64,000 bases of DNA from Yponomeuta sedellus (GCA_934045075.1 OW203738.1:1984001-2048000); one strand, 5' to 3'; shown: positions 21,085-32,545, counted from the first letter of the stretch. Notes: a model not told the origin generated them from the letters alone. Program-made: numbers and translations.

Positions 21085-21310
21085 TGAACATGACAAAATC
21101 TTAACAACTGTGATAACTATTTTTAAAGCTTACAGTCCAGGACCTATGGTCGATAGATTAGTATTTTAATCGATTTCCACCAAAAACGTATGTTTTTGGT
21201 GGAAAACGTATGTTTTTGGTGGAAAGTGATTAAAATTATTCTAGGTTCTAGACTGTAGGTTCGAAAAATAGTTGCCACGGTTTTTAAGATTTATAATGTT
21301 CTCTATTAAA
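21085..21310. mobile_element. Foldback MITE
   Basis: Inverted arms of ~55 bp: left ATCTTAACAACTGTGATAAC with ACAGTCCAGGACCT, right its imperfect reverse complement (GTTCTAGACTGTAGG, AAAATAGTTGCCACGG). The centre holds a short direct repeat of AACGTATGTTTTTGGTGGAA. Related arms occur at 41025-41143. Confidence 0.65.
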
Positions 21311-21311
21311 A

Positions 21312-21430
21312 CTGTTTTTACACGGATTTATGCTCGTTTATTACATTTTTACAATTTTCCAACGTTTCGGCATTTTTTCAGGTGCCGTTGTCCCGGATGA
21401 CTGAGGTGACAGGCGTCTTTTAGAAAGCAT
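21312..21430 (+). mobile_element. Penelope-like end fragment, second family (putative)
   Basis: ACGGATTTATGCTCG then CCAACGTTTCGGCA and TCCCGGATGACTGAGGTG. This is the same layout as the other putative Penelope ends (AT-rich, then 'acgtttcgg', then 'actga'). Confidence 0.35.
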
Positions 21431-21719
21431 TAACGGTTAGTTTACTACCCTCGGCAAAAATTACAAAAGTTAATTATGAAGTTACGTTCCAAAATAGGCA
21501 AACCAACTATTTTTATATAAAGTCAACAATATTGATTATTAGTAATTGAAGTTAATATTAAATTTATAAACTAATTACTTTACATGAACTTAAAAATACT
21601 GATTATTAATTGAAATTAAAATTTTAACTCTACAGTCACACTTCTAGCAAGGGGGTCTCATGCATCCTGGTCATACCGGTAGCATGGGAACCAGTGCTTA
21701 AGTGCATGAGAGGTCGCGT

Positions 21720-21832
21720 CAGCCAGAGGTCGCGCGTTCGAATCCCGGCATGGGTGGAATTTTTAGCCTTTAAATAGGTTTTTATAATTGTCCTTAGCTC
21801 GGGTTAGTGCATTAAAAATAAACATAGTATAA
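21720..21832 (+). mobile_element. SINE A, 5'-truncated
   Basis: Begins inside the tRNA-like domain (GCCAGAGGTCGCG) and runs to the 3' end (GTTAGTGCATTAAAAATAA). Confidence 0.8.
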
Positions 21833-21978
21833 TTTTATGAATAAATTCTCTTTAAAAACAAAATGTTTAGTTAATGAACGTCAAATGCATACCTTCTATT
21901 ACACGCTTTTCTGATGTGTTTTGCAATTAAGATAAGAGATAAGAATTTTTTTTATGGTACACCAGAGCACATAATGAC

Positions 21979-22170
21979 GACCTCTGTGGCGTAGCGGTAG
22001 CGCGTCTGCCTACCATGCAAGAGGTCCCGGGTTCGAATCCCGGCTGGAAACAAAAAAAAAAGTCCAGGTCTTGGATGTTTACATGTTTGTGATGTCGTTG
22101 TTTCTGGTTCCCACGACACAGGGTATCCTAGTGTGGGGCCAGAAGCAATGTATGTGCCTGCATGTAAATG
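21979..22170 (+). mobile_element. tRNA-derived SINE, family B
   Basis: Head GTGGCGTAGCGGTAGCGCG with B box GGTTCGAATCCC. The tail holds GGTCTTGGATGTTTACATG and GTATCCTAGTGTGGGG, ending in ATGTAAATGTTATG. That end runs straight into the hexamer array. Confidence 0.8.
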
Positions 22171-23870
22171 TTATGTTTATGTTTATGTTTATGTTTATGT
22201 TTATGTTTATGTTTATGTTTATGTTTATGTTTATGTTTATGTTTATGTTTATGTTTATGTTTATGTTTATGTTTATGTTTATGTTTATGTTTATGTTTAT
22301 GTTTATGTTTATGTTTATGTTTATGTTTATGTTTATGTTTATGTTTATGTTTATGTTTATGTTTATGTTTATGTTTATGTTTATGTTTATGTTTATGTTT
22401 ATGTTTATGTTTATGTTTATGTTTATGTTTATGTTTATGTTTATGTTTATGTTTATGTTTATGTTTATGTTTATGTTTATGTTTATGTTTATGTTTATGT
22501 TTATGTTTATGTTTATGTTTATGTTTATGTTTATGTTTATGTTTATGTTTATGTTTATGTTTATGTTTATGTTTATGTTTATGTTTATGTTTATGTTTAT
22601 GTTTATGTTTATGTTTATGTTTATGTTTATGTTTATGTTTATGTTTATGTTTATGTTTATGTTTATGTTTATGTTTATGTTTATGTTTATGTTTATGTTT
22701 ATGTTTATGTTTATGTTTATGTTTATGTTTATGTTTATGTTTATGTTTATGTTTATGTTTATGTTTATGTTTATGTTTATGTTTATGTTTATGTTTATGT
22801 TTATGTTTATGTTTATGTTTATGTTTATGTTTATGTTTATGTTTATGTTTATGTTTATGTTTATGTTTATGTTTATGTTTATGTTTATGTTTATGTTTAT
22901 GTTTATGTTTATGTTTATGTTTATGTTTATGTTTATGTTTATGTTTATGTTTATGTTTATGTTTATGTTTATGTTTATGTTTATGTTTATGTTTATGTTT
23001 ATGTTTATGTTTATGTTTATGTTTATGTTTATGTTTATGTTTATGTTTATGTTTATGTTTATGTTTATGTTTATGTTTATGTTTATGTTTATGTTTATGT
23101 TTATGTTTATGTTTATGTTTATGTTTATGTTTATGTTTATGTTTATGTTTATGTTTATGTTTATGTTTATGTTTATGTTTATGTTTATGTTTATGTTTAT
23201 GTTTATGTTTATGTTTATGTTTATGTTTATGTTTATGTTTATGTTTATGTTTATGTTTATGTTTATGTTTATGTTTATGTTTATGTTTATGTTTATGTTT
23301 ATGTTTATGTTTATGTTTATGTTTATGTTTATGTTTATGTTTATGTTTATGTTTATGTTTATGTTTATGTTTATGTTTATGTTTATGTTTATGTTTATGT
23401 TTATGTTTATGTTTATGTTTATGTTTATGTTTATGTTTATGTTTATGTTTATGTTTATGTTTATGTTTATGTTTATGTTTATGTTTATGTTTATGTTTAT
23501 GTTTATGTTTATGTTTATGTTTATGTTTATGTTTATGTTTATGTTTATGTTTATGTTTATGTTTATGTTTATGTTTATGTTTATGTTTATGTTTATGTTT
23601 ATGTTTATGTTTATGTTTATGTTTATGTTTATGTTTATGTTTATGTTTATGTTTATGTTTATGTTTATGTTTATGTTTATGTTTATGTTTATGTTTATGT
23701 TTATGTTTATGTTTATGTTTATGTTTATGTTTATGTTTATGTTTATGTTTATGTTTATGTTTATGTTTATGTTTATGTTTATGTTTATGTTTATGTTTAT
23801 GTTTATGTTTATGTTTATGTTTATGTTTATGTTTATGTTTATGTTTATGTTTATGTTTATGTTTATGTTT
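22171..23870. repeat. Perfect (TTATGT)n array, 1.7 kb
   Basis: About 283 uninterrupted copies of a hexamer with no visible variant unit. It begins in the ATGTTATGTT tail of the SINE. Long open frames through it (Met-Phe, Val-Tyr, Cys-Leu, Lys-His and Asn-Ile dipeptides) arise only because a hexamer has no stop in most frames. Exact length depends on assembly. Confidence 0.97.
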
Positions 23871-23917
23871 AATATTATAAAACATGTAAAGATACAAAGT
23901 ACGATCGGCGGCATTAT

Positions 23918-24264
23918 TCGTTATCAATCCTTGTATGCCCAGCAGTGGGCAACACAGGAAGGTTAGGCCATACTCCACCACAAGGGCCAAGTCCGGGTTG
24001 GTGGCGGATTGTAAGACAGTGGCGGGCCTTACTGTCAGAAGTTATCAAGCCGCCCATAAGGCCTCTGACATGACTTAAAACGACTACCATTATATGACAG
24101 CCGGCACCAACGGCTTAGCGTGCCTTGCGAGGCACGGAAGCGCTCGGAAAAATGCCACTAGCGGTAGTCACGGGACGCTCACCCATCGTACCAGATCGCG
24201 CCTGTTGTTGCTTAACCAAGTGATTGATTCAGATCACTCAGTTCGCCTAGGCCACGGGCGCTTC
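23918..24264 (-). mobile_element. 5S-headed SINE, near full length
   Basis: Complete body and 5S-like block; the tail is slightly shortened. Confidence 0.78.
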
Positions 24265-24269
24265 GCTGG

Positions 24270-24470
24270 CGGCCTTATTGCTAAAAGAAATTTCTTCCAG
24301 ACAACGTTACGACGGAAAGTTTTCTTGCAATTTTTCCAATAAATAAAAATTACTGTAGCAATAGCTGAAGGTATAGTAGCAATACCACTCGCTGACGGTG
24401 AAGGAAAACATCGTGAGTAAACCTGAGTGTCTGAGGTGGTCAAATGACCCAGCGCTGGAAATTGACAATC
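24270..24470. mobile_element. Fragments of LINE 3' UTR and SINE D
   Basis: 24272-24352 matches the LINE 3' UTR stem (minus strand). 24372-24440 matches the SINE D body (GACGGTGAAGGAAAACATCG). Confidence 0.55.
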
Positions 24471-24534
24471 CGCGGTGGGCACGCGTGGCAATTATGCCCT
24501 TTCTCTCTCTCTGAGAGAAGCCCTGTGCCCTTTC

Positions 24535-24780
24535 GTCGTCGTCATGCTATACTAGTCCACTGCGGGACATAGCCAACCCCTAAAGAGCGCCACGTTGTGC
24601 TATCATAGGGGGTAATGCCCATAATCCCCATGCATGCGGGTTGGGGATCGCAGTTCGGTGGAATTGTACTGCAGGGGGCGCTGCTGCCCACCCCACGGTT
24701 TGTATCCCTTAGTCGCCTTTTACGACACCCGCGGGAAGAATTTGGGTTGGTGCTGTTCTTTAGGCCCACACCACACAGCA
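24535..24780 (-). mobile_element. LINE-tail repeat
   Basis: Same unit as 9930-10165, complete from CCCGCGGGTGTCGTAAAAGG to the CCAGCAGTGG-like end with (GAC)n. Confidence 0.7.
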
Positions 24781-24784
24781 TGCG

Positions 24785-25290
24785 CTTTAGTGGGATGTTT
24801 ACAGGCTATCTGAAAAGCGCACAACGCTACTATAGTATCACGATGGAAGCGTAGGTACTTAATATCATATCAACTTACTTTGTTATAGCACAATAGACGA
24901 GTAACTTACACGAAGTTATTTGGCTTCTAAAATAGCTTCGCCTTAAATTGCTGAAGCAGACTAGTTATACACATTGGAATACTAATATCCATTACACCTC
25001 GTATCTAGAATTTACATAAACATGAATACTGAGATGGGAATCCCCTGTATGGAAACAAACACGCAAACAGATTAATGCTGATAAGGCACAAGTGCCATAA
25101 AACGTATATGAATACGTAGAGTTAATACTAATGCGCTTATCTAATAAATTGGTTACATTGATAGGTCCATACAAGTCTCACTATAAGAGTATACGTATAG
25201 CACTAAAGAATACGCAGAAATACCAGTTCATATGGAATTTTTAATTAATACCCTAATGTGACAAGTGACTAATGAATTGATAAACAGATA
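24785..25290. other. No gene seen
   Basis: AT-rich; nothing recognised. Confidence 0.4.
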
Positions 25291-25295
25291 GATAG

Positions 25296-25480
25296 AAGCG
25301 CTCGTGGCCTAGAGGAACCAAGTGATTGGATTCAATTCATTCGAGTTAAGCAACAACAGACGCGGTCAGGTGCAGGATGGGTGACCATCCCGTGACTACC
25401 GCTAGTGGCATTTTTCCGAGAGGTTCCGTGCTTTGCAAGGCACGTTTAGCCATTGGTGCCGGATGTCATCTAATTGCTGT
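25296..25480 (+). mobile_element. 5S-headed SINE, head half
   Basis: Contains the head and 5S-like block; truncated after the GTGCCGGATGTCAT region. Confidence 0.75.
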
Positions 25481-25755
25481 CTTTACGTTGAAATAAAATT
25501 GTCTTGATTTTATTTGAGTACGCGGTTGGACGAAATACCCCAACGTTTAGGGAGATAGCTATATCATATTATGGCCATAAATTCTTAGGCCGCTTTTTAC
25601 CTTTAGGTTAAGAAATATCTGTGTAAATTCCTTTTTCACCCAACTGTGGCGAAGCCCAAAAGGATGGCAATGTATTTGGTTGGTAAACATGTATGTATGT
25701 AAGTATAACCCCTTTACCAATCATCAGCTTTTGACAAACAAGATATCAATTGATT

Positions 25756-25834
25756 ATATTACTTTTGTTGCACTAACCCATGCTAAGGACATTTAAGAAG
25801 AAAAATTTAGCCTCTAAATAGGTTTTTAAGATCG
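25756..25834. mobile_element. SINE A snap-back mini-composite with 9-bp TSD
   Basis: 79 bp made of an inverted extreme 3' end (GCACTAACCCATGCTAAGGA) joined to a plus-strand tail (TTTAGCCTCTAAATAGG). Flanked by CAATTGATT at 25747-25755 and 25835-25843. Confidence 0.75.
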
Positions 25835-25956
25835 CAATTGATTCTTCGTATTTGGCCCTCATTTTGGTGGGAGTTTCATAGGCTATATGAGATCAGCATC
25901 AATCAAACAGACATATAAAAACTCACAAAAACTCACCAAAACTATGAGACTATATA

Positions 25957-26214
25957 GGCCAGTTTCTGAGTTGAGAGTTTCACTAAGTAAATACTTAAAT
26001 AACGTTCTGTCCCAGCCTCCACCAACCTGGTCTTGGCCCCCTTGGTGTAGTATGGCCTTTACCTTCCTTAGGGAAGAGACCTGTGCCCCTTGGTGGGTAC
26101 ATTTGACGATGATGATGATATTCTGTCACGCTCTTTGCTGAGAAATTCGACGAGACAGCACTATAGTTAAGTATTTACTTAGCGAAATGAAATTCTCAAT
26201 TCAGAAACTGACCC
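25957..26214. mobile_element. MITE with ~40-bp TIRs, TA target
   Basis: Ends GGCCAGTTTCTGAGTTGAGA and, reversed, GGTCAGTTTCTGAATTGAGA, with TA at both borders. That TSD suggests a Tc1/mariner relative. It is interrupted by a SINE-tail insertion at 26012-26120. The uninterrupted form is at 59403-59541. Confidence 0.75.
26012..26120 (+). mobile_element. SINE/LINE tail insertion with 7-bp TSD
   Basis: 109-bp 3' piece of the 5S-headed SINE type ending in (GAT)n, flanked by TTCTGTC at 26005-26011 and 26121-26127. Confidence 0.85.
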
Positions 26215-26254
26215 TAAGTGCGGAAATATCAGCTCTATTATATTATAATATATT

Positions 26255-26420
26255 AAAATTTGCACTGGCTACCCGTCTTTCTAATTTCCTTCAGCAACTT
26301 TCCATCGTAAGGTTGTCTGGAAGAAACTGATTTTAGCCAATTCTACTATGTATATTCGTAATTATTTTGTATTTGTTGTTTATCCAGTGTACAATAAAGA
26401 ATATTCTTATCTTATCTCTA
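26255..26420 (+). mobile_element. LINE 3' UTR fragment
   Basis: AAGGTTGTCTGGAAGAAA, a stem-loop region, then AATAAAGAATATTCTTATC. This 3' end recurs at 37925, 39889, 54815, 55520 and 63658. Confidence 0.65.
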
Positions 26421-26711
26421 ATTAACTATGGCACCAACTGAGCTGAGCTTGACCGTCAGTTTTGCTCTATCGTACTGTGCACAAGCAATCTGTATAGCAA
26501 GTTAGATTGGATTGTTCGCTCAGGCAGATTCAAACGCATTCGCCTTACGATGTATCGGGGAAGCGTGGAATAGCAGGAGTGAGCATAGCTTTACAAATAC
26601 GCTTATGTACTGTACAGTGATACGTGATATGATCTGTTATATTATAATATTATACTGTTATATTATACTGGCTTCTGATCGTAACTTCGTCTGTGTAAAT
26701 GATGATTTCTT

Positions 26712-26776
26712 CATCATCATCAAGCCATTATGTCCCCACCGAGGGGCACGGGTCTCTGCCCTAAGGAAAGTATGGT
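26712..26776 (-). mobile_element. 5S-headed SINE 3' fragment
   Basis: Begins with (ATC)n and TTATGTCCCCACCGAGGGGC. Confidence 0.65.
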
Positions 26777-26849
26777 GGATTTCGGAAAGTTTGGAGTTTT
26801 TTTCCGTTTCCTTTTTTTCCACTACTATACGGCCTGAAGGCAGTGGCTT

Positions 26850-26915
26850 ATATTTTACATTGTACATGGACAATCAGCAAACAGAACGTAAATTCTTTAC
26901 GTTGAAATAAATTTA
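26850..26915 (+). mobile_element. Repeat tail shared with 38095-38165
   Basis: CATTGTACATGGACAATCAG and AAATAAATTTATTTGA match 38095-38165 in reverse, so this is a dispersed 3' UTR fragment. Confidence 0.5.
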
Positions 26916-27105
26916 TTTGATTTGAGTTGATTCTGCATAGAAACTTATATATATTTCAAAATAGTTCCTCTAAGGTAAAGTGCCTTTAGGCACTCATGGT
27001 AGTCCACATGGTAGTGAAGCCCACACTCCCTTAGCGTGAATGCCTGTGCTTTACAGCGGGATGATATAGGCTTCATGAAATAAATATTTACAACCGTAAC
27101 TACAG

Positions 27106-27277
27106 TTTGTTAGCTTTTACAATATATCTCGGCTACTATCGGATAGAACCGTATATTGCAATAAGGTAAGGTTTATTTTGTAATGTCACATAACTTTTCA
27201 AAATAGTGAAGGAAAGTTTTACACAGAGCAGGAAGTAGTGTTACACGGCGAAAACCGAAGTCTACTCTAGAGCCCGA
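27106..27277. mobile_element. MITE, one end lost
   Basis: Related, in inverted orientation, to 38958-39154. It keeps one terminal repeat (GTTTGTTAGCTTTTACAATA) and the CGAAAACCGAAG core. Confidence 0.6.
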
Positions 27278-27289
27278 GCTATACAGGGT

Positions 27290-27900
27290 GTCTCATTCAA
27301 ATCGGTCAGTATGGGAAAGTCTGAAACTATAAGACATACGAAGATCTGTTCTGAGGAATCATGTCATCGATTTTAATAACAAGAAAAACTGCATTCATAC
27401 ATTTTAAAACACATCTGTACTCCGTTCGGGAATCGGACCCGGTTGTTTTGAAAAAAAAAAAAAACCTACACTATTTCTATTTAGATATCGATTGTGTAGG
27501 TCTTAAGCAGTAAATGTCTGTGTGAAACATGATGTCTAAAATGAATAAAACGCCTGATTCCATACAATAGGATGGAAAAGGCAAACATTTACCTACATGT
27601 TGCACAAACTCACGCTCGGTAAAGGAGTGGGCAGAGATATGGCGCATTTGTGTTACTATACTCGTACATCAGGGAGACATGGAATAACTGATTCGGCGGC
27701 GGCGTTTCCTCAGCAGGGTTGCCCGACGAGTGCGAGTGAATATCGCCTAAATATCGAAAATTATTATGATGAAAAGTTATGGTACAACAACTGTTTGAGC
27801 CGCGCGGAGCTTGTAGCTAGTTCGCATAGCTATACATAAGGTAGGAATTTTAGGATGTTGTGAAATGTGAAGGTAATTAAAGACAAAAAATATTTATTTC
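27290..27900. other. No gene seen
   Basis: Starts with ACAGGGTGTCTCATTC, a terminal motif common in insect transposons; the rest is unassigned. Confidence 0.35.
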
Positions 27901-27904
27901 GCAC

Positions 27905-28213
27905 TTGTCCGCTACTACACTTAGACCCGGTGCTGCGGCCGAATCGGCAGCTACGCTCAAGTGCCAAAAGTATGGTGCCCTTATGGACAATTACATTTTT
28001 GTTCCATTTGCGGTTGAGACAATGGGAGTTTGGGGGACTCAGACTAAGATCCTTGTTAGGGAGCTGGGTCGCCGCTTGAGGGACCGTGGGCTTGACTGCC
28101 GCTCCGGTGCGTATCTGGGACAGAGGATCTCTTTGGCGGTGCAGCGTGGCAATGCTGCCAGCGTTATGGGATCATTTGGCTCAGATATTTTCCGGAGTGG
28201 TTTGTTCAGTTAG
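27905..28213 (+). pseudogene. Retroelement-protein C-terminal fragment
   Basis: About 100 codons containing FVPFAVETMGVWG, LGRRLRDRGL, YLGQRISLAVQRGNAASV. The last motif is the extreme C-terminus of some LINE polyproteins. A second copy with the same motif lies at 55270-55506 on the other strand. The LINE clade is not assigned. Confidence 0.6.
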
Positions 28214-28280
28214 TGTTGTATTTTTTTGTGTATTTAAATTATTATTAATATTTTATATGTTCTTGACGATAATTTATTTA

Positions 28281-28348
28281 AAAACCTATTTAGAGGCTAA
28301 AAATTTGTTCCTTAGCACGGGTTAGTGCATTAAAAATAAAAATAGTGT
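28281..28348. mobile_element. SINE A snap-back mini-composite with 13-bp TSD
   Basis: Only 68 bp: inverted tail (AAAACCTATTTAGAGGC) joined to the plus-strand extreme 3' end. Flanked by perfect GATAATTTATTTA at 28268-28280 and 28349-28361. Confidence 0.88.
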
Positions 28349-28361
28349 GATAATTTATTTA

Positions 28362-28720
28362 TTGTGCATGTATTTTTTTAATTAAGTATGACGTGTTTTA
28401 TAACATTTTTTTTTTACTTTATAAAAGAGTGGGGTCATCGGAGTCACTATTAACTTCTACTTTCGCTTCTGCTGTTTTTGAATAAAGGACTGCTGATATG
28501 AGATAAGACATAGTAAAATACAAAGATTCTCACTTCCCGGATTTGACAATAGGATAATGTAAGTAATTATTTAAAATTTAACAGTTGAAACATTTCAATA
28601 TACCAATTTATTTTGTAAAATATAAAACTTCGACTGAAAGTGTAACTAAGTGTACCCAGAGTCAGAGTCACCAGAGTCAGCTATCTAAGCTCTGGTTCAA
28701 AGGACAGAATAAATAAACAT
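28362..28720. other. No gene seen
   Basis: AT-rich unassigned DNA. Confidence 0.4.
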
Positions 28721-28721
28721 T

Positions 28722-28920
28722 ACGACCTCTGTGGCGTAGCGGTAGAGCATCTGCCTACCATGAAAGAGGTTCCGGGTTCGAATCCCGGCTGGGGACAAAA
28801 AAAAACCCCAGGTCTTGGATGTTTACATGTTTGTGATGTCGTTGTTTCTGGTTCCACGACACAGGGTATCCTAGTGTGGGGTCAGAAGCAATATATATGC
28901 CTGTATGTAAATGTTGTGTT
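28722..28920 (+). mobile_element. tRNA-derived SINE, family B
   Basis: Same as 21979-22170. The tail ends ATGTAAATGTTGTGTTATG without array expansion. Confidence 0.8.
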
Positions 28921-29293
28921 ATGTTATTAATTTGTCATCCGTCCCTTGGTTTGGTTTTCTATATTCGATGTGAAATCCTCGACAATAGACATTATTTTAC
29001 ATTTCTAGATAATTTGAAGGTCTTTTCATCCAAGAGAGTTGCAAATTATCGTACTTTTGCGTACGATAGTACATATTGTATCGTACATCGTACCAGAGTC
29101 GAAATCATCGTACATGTATGATAATTATGCACGTCTGGCAACACTGTTCCCCAGCTGAGCAGCATTTGTGTAAATAATTCAGTGGCACGCGACGTTGAAG
29201 TTTCTGCGTCAATATTTAAGATTTCAGCGAATAAATGCAGTGTGTTTATTCGGATGGAGTTTCTCTGCTCCATAACGTTAGGCGTATTTCGAA

Positions 29294-29840
29294 CTAGCTA
29301 TGCCCCGTGGTGTTACCCTATTTAATGAGATGATTTATACAGCGTCCAGTGGTATCTTCACTCACAATAGATGGGTGAAGGGACCACTGCGACGCTGTAC
29401 TGCTTGGGACATGGTTTTGTAGATGGTGTAGGCTTACCCAGCGCCTATACCATCCTGACAGCTTAGTCAGCCTAGCCCACAGGAAAGACTAGTCAGTACG
29501 TGCGGAGCCAACCAAGCCGCGGGTTTCCTCACGATGTTTTCCTTCACCGTTAGCGTGTGGTATTGCGACTAAAAATTCACAAATGTACGTAACTTTGAAA
29601 TTAAACAAAGTCATTGGTACATGCCCGCTCTCAGGATCGAACCTGGGGCTCTCGCTTGCCAGTCCATGGTTCTACCCACTCAGCTACCACCGCTCCACCC
29701 TAGGCTTATCGATTTTCCCATGGGAATAAGATATTTTCCGCAGTAAAACGTAGCCCATGTGTTGGTCCAGGGTGTCAGCTAACTCCATACCAAATTTTAT
29801 TAAAATCGGTCCAATCGATCTATGAATTTGAAAATAATAA
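29294..29840 (-). mobile_element. Helitron-like fragment, split by SINE D
   Basis: Starts on the plus strand with CTAGCTATGCCCCGTGGTG. This is the reverse complement of a '...CTAG' 3' end shared with 44943-45120 and 51130-51683. It resumes at 29694 with TATCGATTTTCCCATGG. Helitron assignment is inference from the CTAG end and absent TSD. Confidence 0.4.
29315..29693 (-). mobile_element. tRNA-derived SINE, family D, long form
   Basis: Near-complete copy inserted into the Helitron-like repeat; ACCCTA at both borders may be a short TSD. Confidence 0.75.
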
Positions 29841-29844
29841 TCAT

Positions 29845-30100
29845 AATTATTGTTTCATTTATTTACATCTTAATTACTTTAGAGTAGCAAATTAAGCATA
29901 TAAATCAGTATTTATATGCCGTAATACCAGTGTATTACATACAAAAGTCCTGTGTGGACAAAAATAGTGAAACTGTAATTTTGATTCTGTATTTCGGGAT
30001 TCCGAAGAATAGAAGGAAATTGAGAATAAGAGCAATGAGAAACATGAGATTAAAAGAAAATAAAATAAGTTGTGGATTAACTTAACTAGGATTAACACTC
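29845..30100. other. No gene seen
   Basis: AT-rich unassigned DNA. Confidence 0.4.
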
Positions 30101-30103
30101 GCA

Positions 30104-30968
30104 GGGGTGCGATGCCAGATAACCTTCACGTGTAACCCTCCGCTTTCCGTTCCATCTGATTCTATGAACCAGATGGAGGGGCAAGTGGTGGGGTCGGTGC
30201 ACCCTAAGCGTTAGTCAGTAAGTTGTTAACGGAACTTACTGGCTAACGGCGAATAATCTGGCGGGAGGGGTCGCGTGGGTCCTGTTTCACTTTGTGGAGC
30301 GGGACCCAGGCGACCAACCGATTGAAGGACCGACTGGGGGGGGGGCGCCGCTGCGCGAAAGCGCGCGCGCCTCGTACCAGTCGGACAAGAGTGGCCGCCG
30401 GGTCGCGGAGGGTCGGGGGACCCGCCGCCTCCATCACGGCGGGCCGGAGGGCGCCCTTGCGTGTTCCGAGGGTGCCTTCTGGCACGGAGGGGGCCCGCGC
30501 GGTCGCTCTCCACCCTCTCTGCTTTCAGCTTTCAGAGAGGCGCAGGTGGGCGACACGACGGGCCTCGCGTGTGGAGCGTGTGGGGGCTAACAGCACATTG
30601 GCCCCCATGCGCCCCAACGAGGAGGTGCGCCGCCCTCCTCTTATCCCATTGGATCACACAACGATGGGATGGAGGGGGCGGCGCGTTGGGGCGTGTTGGG
30701 GCCAAGTTCTTACGCACTTGGCCCCTATGCGCTCCAACGTCGTTGAGCACCGACGGGGCAGGGGGCGCCGCCGAAGGAGTGCCCGAAAGGGCGCCCGCAG
30801 ACGGGGTCGCGGTAGTGTGCGTGAGCGTTCCCGTGGCCCCGTCCTTTGCGGTGCGGAGGAACACCCCAGGATTTTTAGTCGGTATACCGCCTTTTTCAGG
30901 GCGGGGAGTCCGACAACCACTGTGATCCCCCGAGCCGGTGGTACCCGTAATGGGGTTTCTCCTGGGTA
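30104..30968 (+). mobile_element. GC-rich retroelement, copy 1
   Basis: About 865 bp, strikingly GC-rich against AT-rich surroundings, homologous to 49543-50606. It begins GGGGTGCGATGCCAGATAAC and ends GGGTTTCTCCTGGGTAA. Long frames on both strands (up to 225 codons) result from GC content and are not conserved between copies. Copy 2 has an A-tail and TSD, indicating a non-LTR element; the parent family is not recognised. Confidence 0.65.
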
Positions 30969-30974
30969 ACTGGG

Positions 30975-31195
30975 CCAGCCAGATGTCGCTGCCTCTACGT
31001 AATACAGAGAATAGTGTAAAGAGGTTCGAAATTTCACTGATGCCGGTGAGTCGCCCATTAGCTCAGTTGGAAAGAGCGCTGGCACGGATAGCCAGAGGTC
31101 GTGGGTTCGAATCCCGGCACGGGTGGAATTTTTAGCCTCTAAATAGGTTTTTAAAATTGCCCTTAGCACGGGTTAGTGCATTAAAAATAAAAACA
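30975..31195 (+). mobile_element. SINE A, near full length
   Basis: From CAGCCAGATGTCGCTGCC through the tRNA-like domain to AAAAATAAAAACAGTA. No clear TSD; it abuts the GC-rich element. Confidence 0.8.
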
Positions 31196-31199
31196 GTAT

Positions 31200-31810
31200 A
31201 AACAGTCCTATTGCTTTGCACATAATATGAAAAACCAATTATGGCTAATAGTGCTCTGATAGAAAATCTAGGTATAACAAAGCGCAAGTAAAAAGTACCA
31301 GAAACTCGCGTGCGGGCATGCTACAACTGTTGAATGTTGATGAAACGGAAGAGTTCTGTCAGGATCGTAGCAAGTGACAGACCTCTCTGCCTACCCGTCT
31401 GGCATACAGGCGTGAGTTTACGCATGTTATATAGTGCTAATAGCCTCAATAATACTCTTACCTCCCCCCCCAAGGAAGGCGGTCTGTTGCCTCAATATAC
31501 TCTCTCAGCGAATGCTAGCGTGGGCGCACGTTTCCTTTTGTTCGGCATATTAAATTTAAATCCTAGGTTACACTCCAGCTCACAATAAACCATTCCGTCC
31601 CCAACTCCACGAGTTGACTAAAATGTATGGCTGGGTAACACGTGACGCCATAACACCACACTTGAAGACGCTATTCTATTCGAATGGCGTGCAAACTATA
31701 TTTTGAACGTTGCACAGAAGAATCAGCTGGCTCATTCCCATTTATGTTTAGAATCAGAATCATGAAATATCATCAAAAGTAACACACAAAGTAACCAACC
31801 AGAGAACCGA
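31200..31810. other. No gene seen
   Basis: Unassigned, with an 84-codon frame of no recognisable content. Confidence 0.4.
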
Positions 31811-31814
31811 CCTC

Positions 31815-32010
31815 TTGACGACCTCTGTGGCGCAGTGGTAGTGCATCTGCCTACCATTCAACTGGGTTCGGACCCCGGCTGGGGACACAAAAATCCCCAG
31901 GTCTTGGATGTTTACATGTTTGTGATGTCGTTGTTTCTGGTTCCCCCGACACAGGGTATCCTAGTTTGGGGCCAGAAGCAATGTATGTGCCTCTATGTAA
32001 ATGTTTTTGT
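31815..32010 (+). mobile_element. tRNA-derived SINE, family B
   Basis: Head slightly deleted around the anticodon arm; tail complete. Confidence 0.78.
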
Positions 32011-32329
32011 TGTCATGGTAACTAAAACGAACGACCGCACGAACGAGTGAAAGAACGACCAAACAAAACGAAGCCATAACTTTTTTGGCGTTAATTTAGA
32101 AGTTTGATTTGTTCACAACTTTGAGAGACTAGACATAAGTATCCTGTTGGAATTTTAACTTACATATGGCGTAGTGAAGATAAAGGGCCTTGACAGACGG
32201 TCGGGCGACAAACTGATCCTATAAGGCTTCCGTTTTTAAAAATGAGTGAAAATGAATCAGATCAGCCTATTTCATAAGGTATCATCACTTTTACTTCTTT
32301 CTGTTCCTCTCCACTAATGGAGGTTGGGC

Positions 32330-32545
32330 GGCAGCTCAGCATATTCTTCTTCCTTTCTTTAGAAAAAGGAAAGAAAGAAAGTTTCTCTCTCTCTCCCCCC
32401 TCTTTCTTTCTTTCATTCTTTCTTTGTTTCTTGCCAAGCGAAACAGATCTTCGACGCTAGCTACATTCGTCCATTCCCTGATGTTTCTGAGCCACGGCTT
32501 CCTTCTTCTTCCAGCACTACTACTTCCTTCAATCTTGCCCACCAT
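32330..32545 (-). pseudogene. LINE RT C-terminal fragment
   Basis: Minus-strand frame GKIEGSSSAGRRRKPWLRNI followed by REWTNVASVEDLFRLA. This is the C-terminal 'GRRR..WL.NI..W' motif also found at 48370-48480. It is followed by a pyrimidine/purine-rich run (TTTC)n. Confidence 0.65.

Noticed and set aside
22071..23990. Five overlapping frames of 570-631 codons on both strands
   Set aside because: All are translations of the hexamer array (dipeptide repeats) and carry no gene signal.
24542..24854. Two opposed 79-codon frames repeated at 37103-37343
   Set aside because: They lie wholly within the LINE-tail repeat, which is untranslated.
30292..30969. 225-codon frame and its overlapping frames in the GC-rich element
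   Set aside because: Frames exist on both strands and are not preserved in the second copy at 49543-50606; a by-product of GC content.
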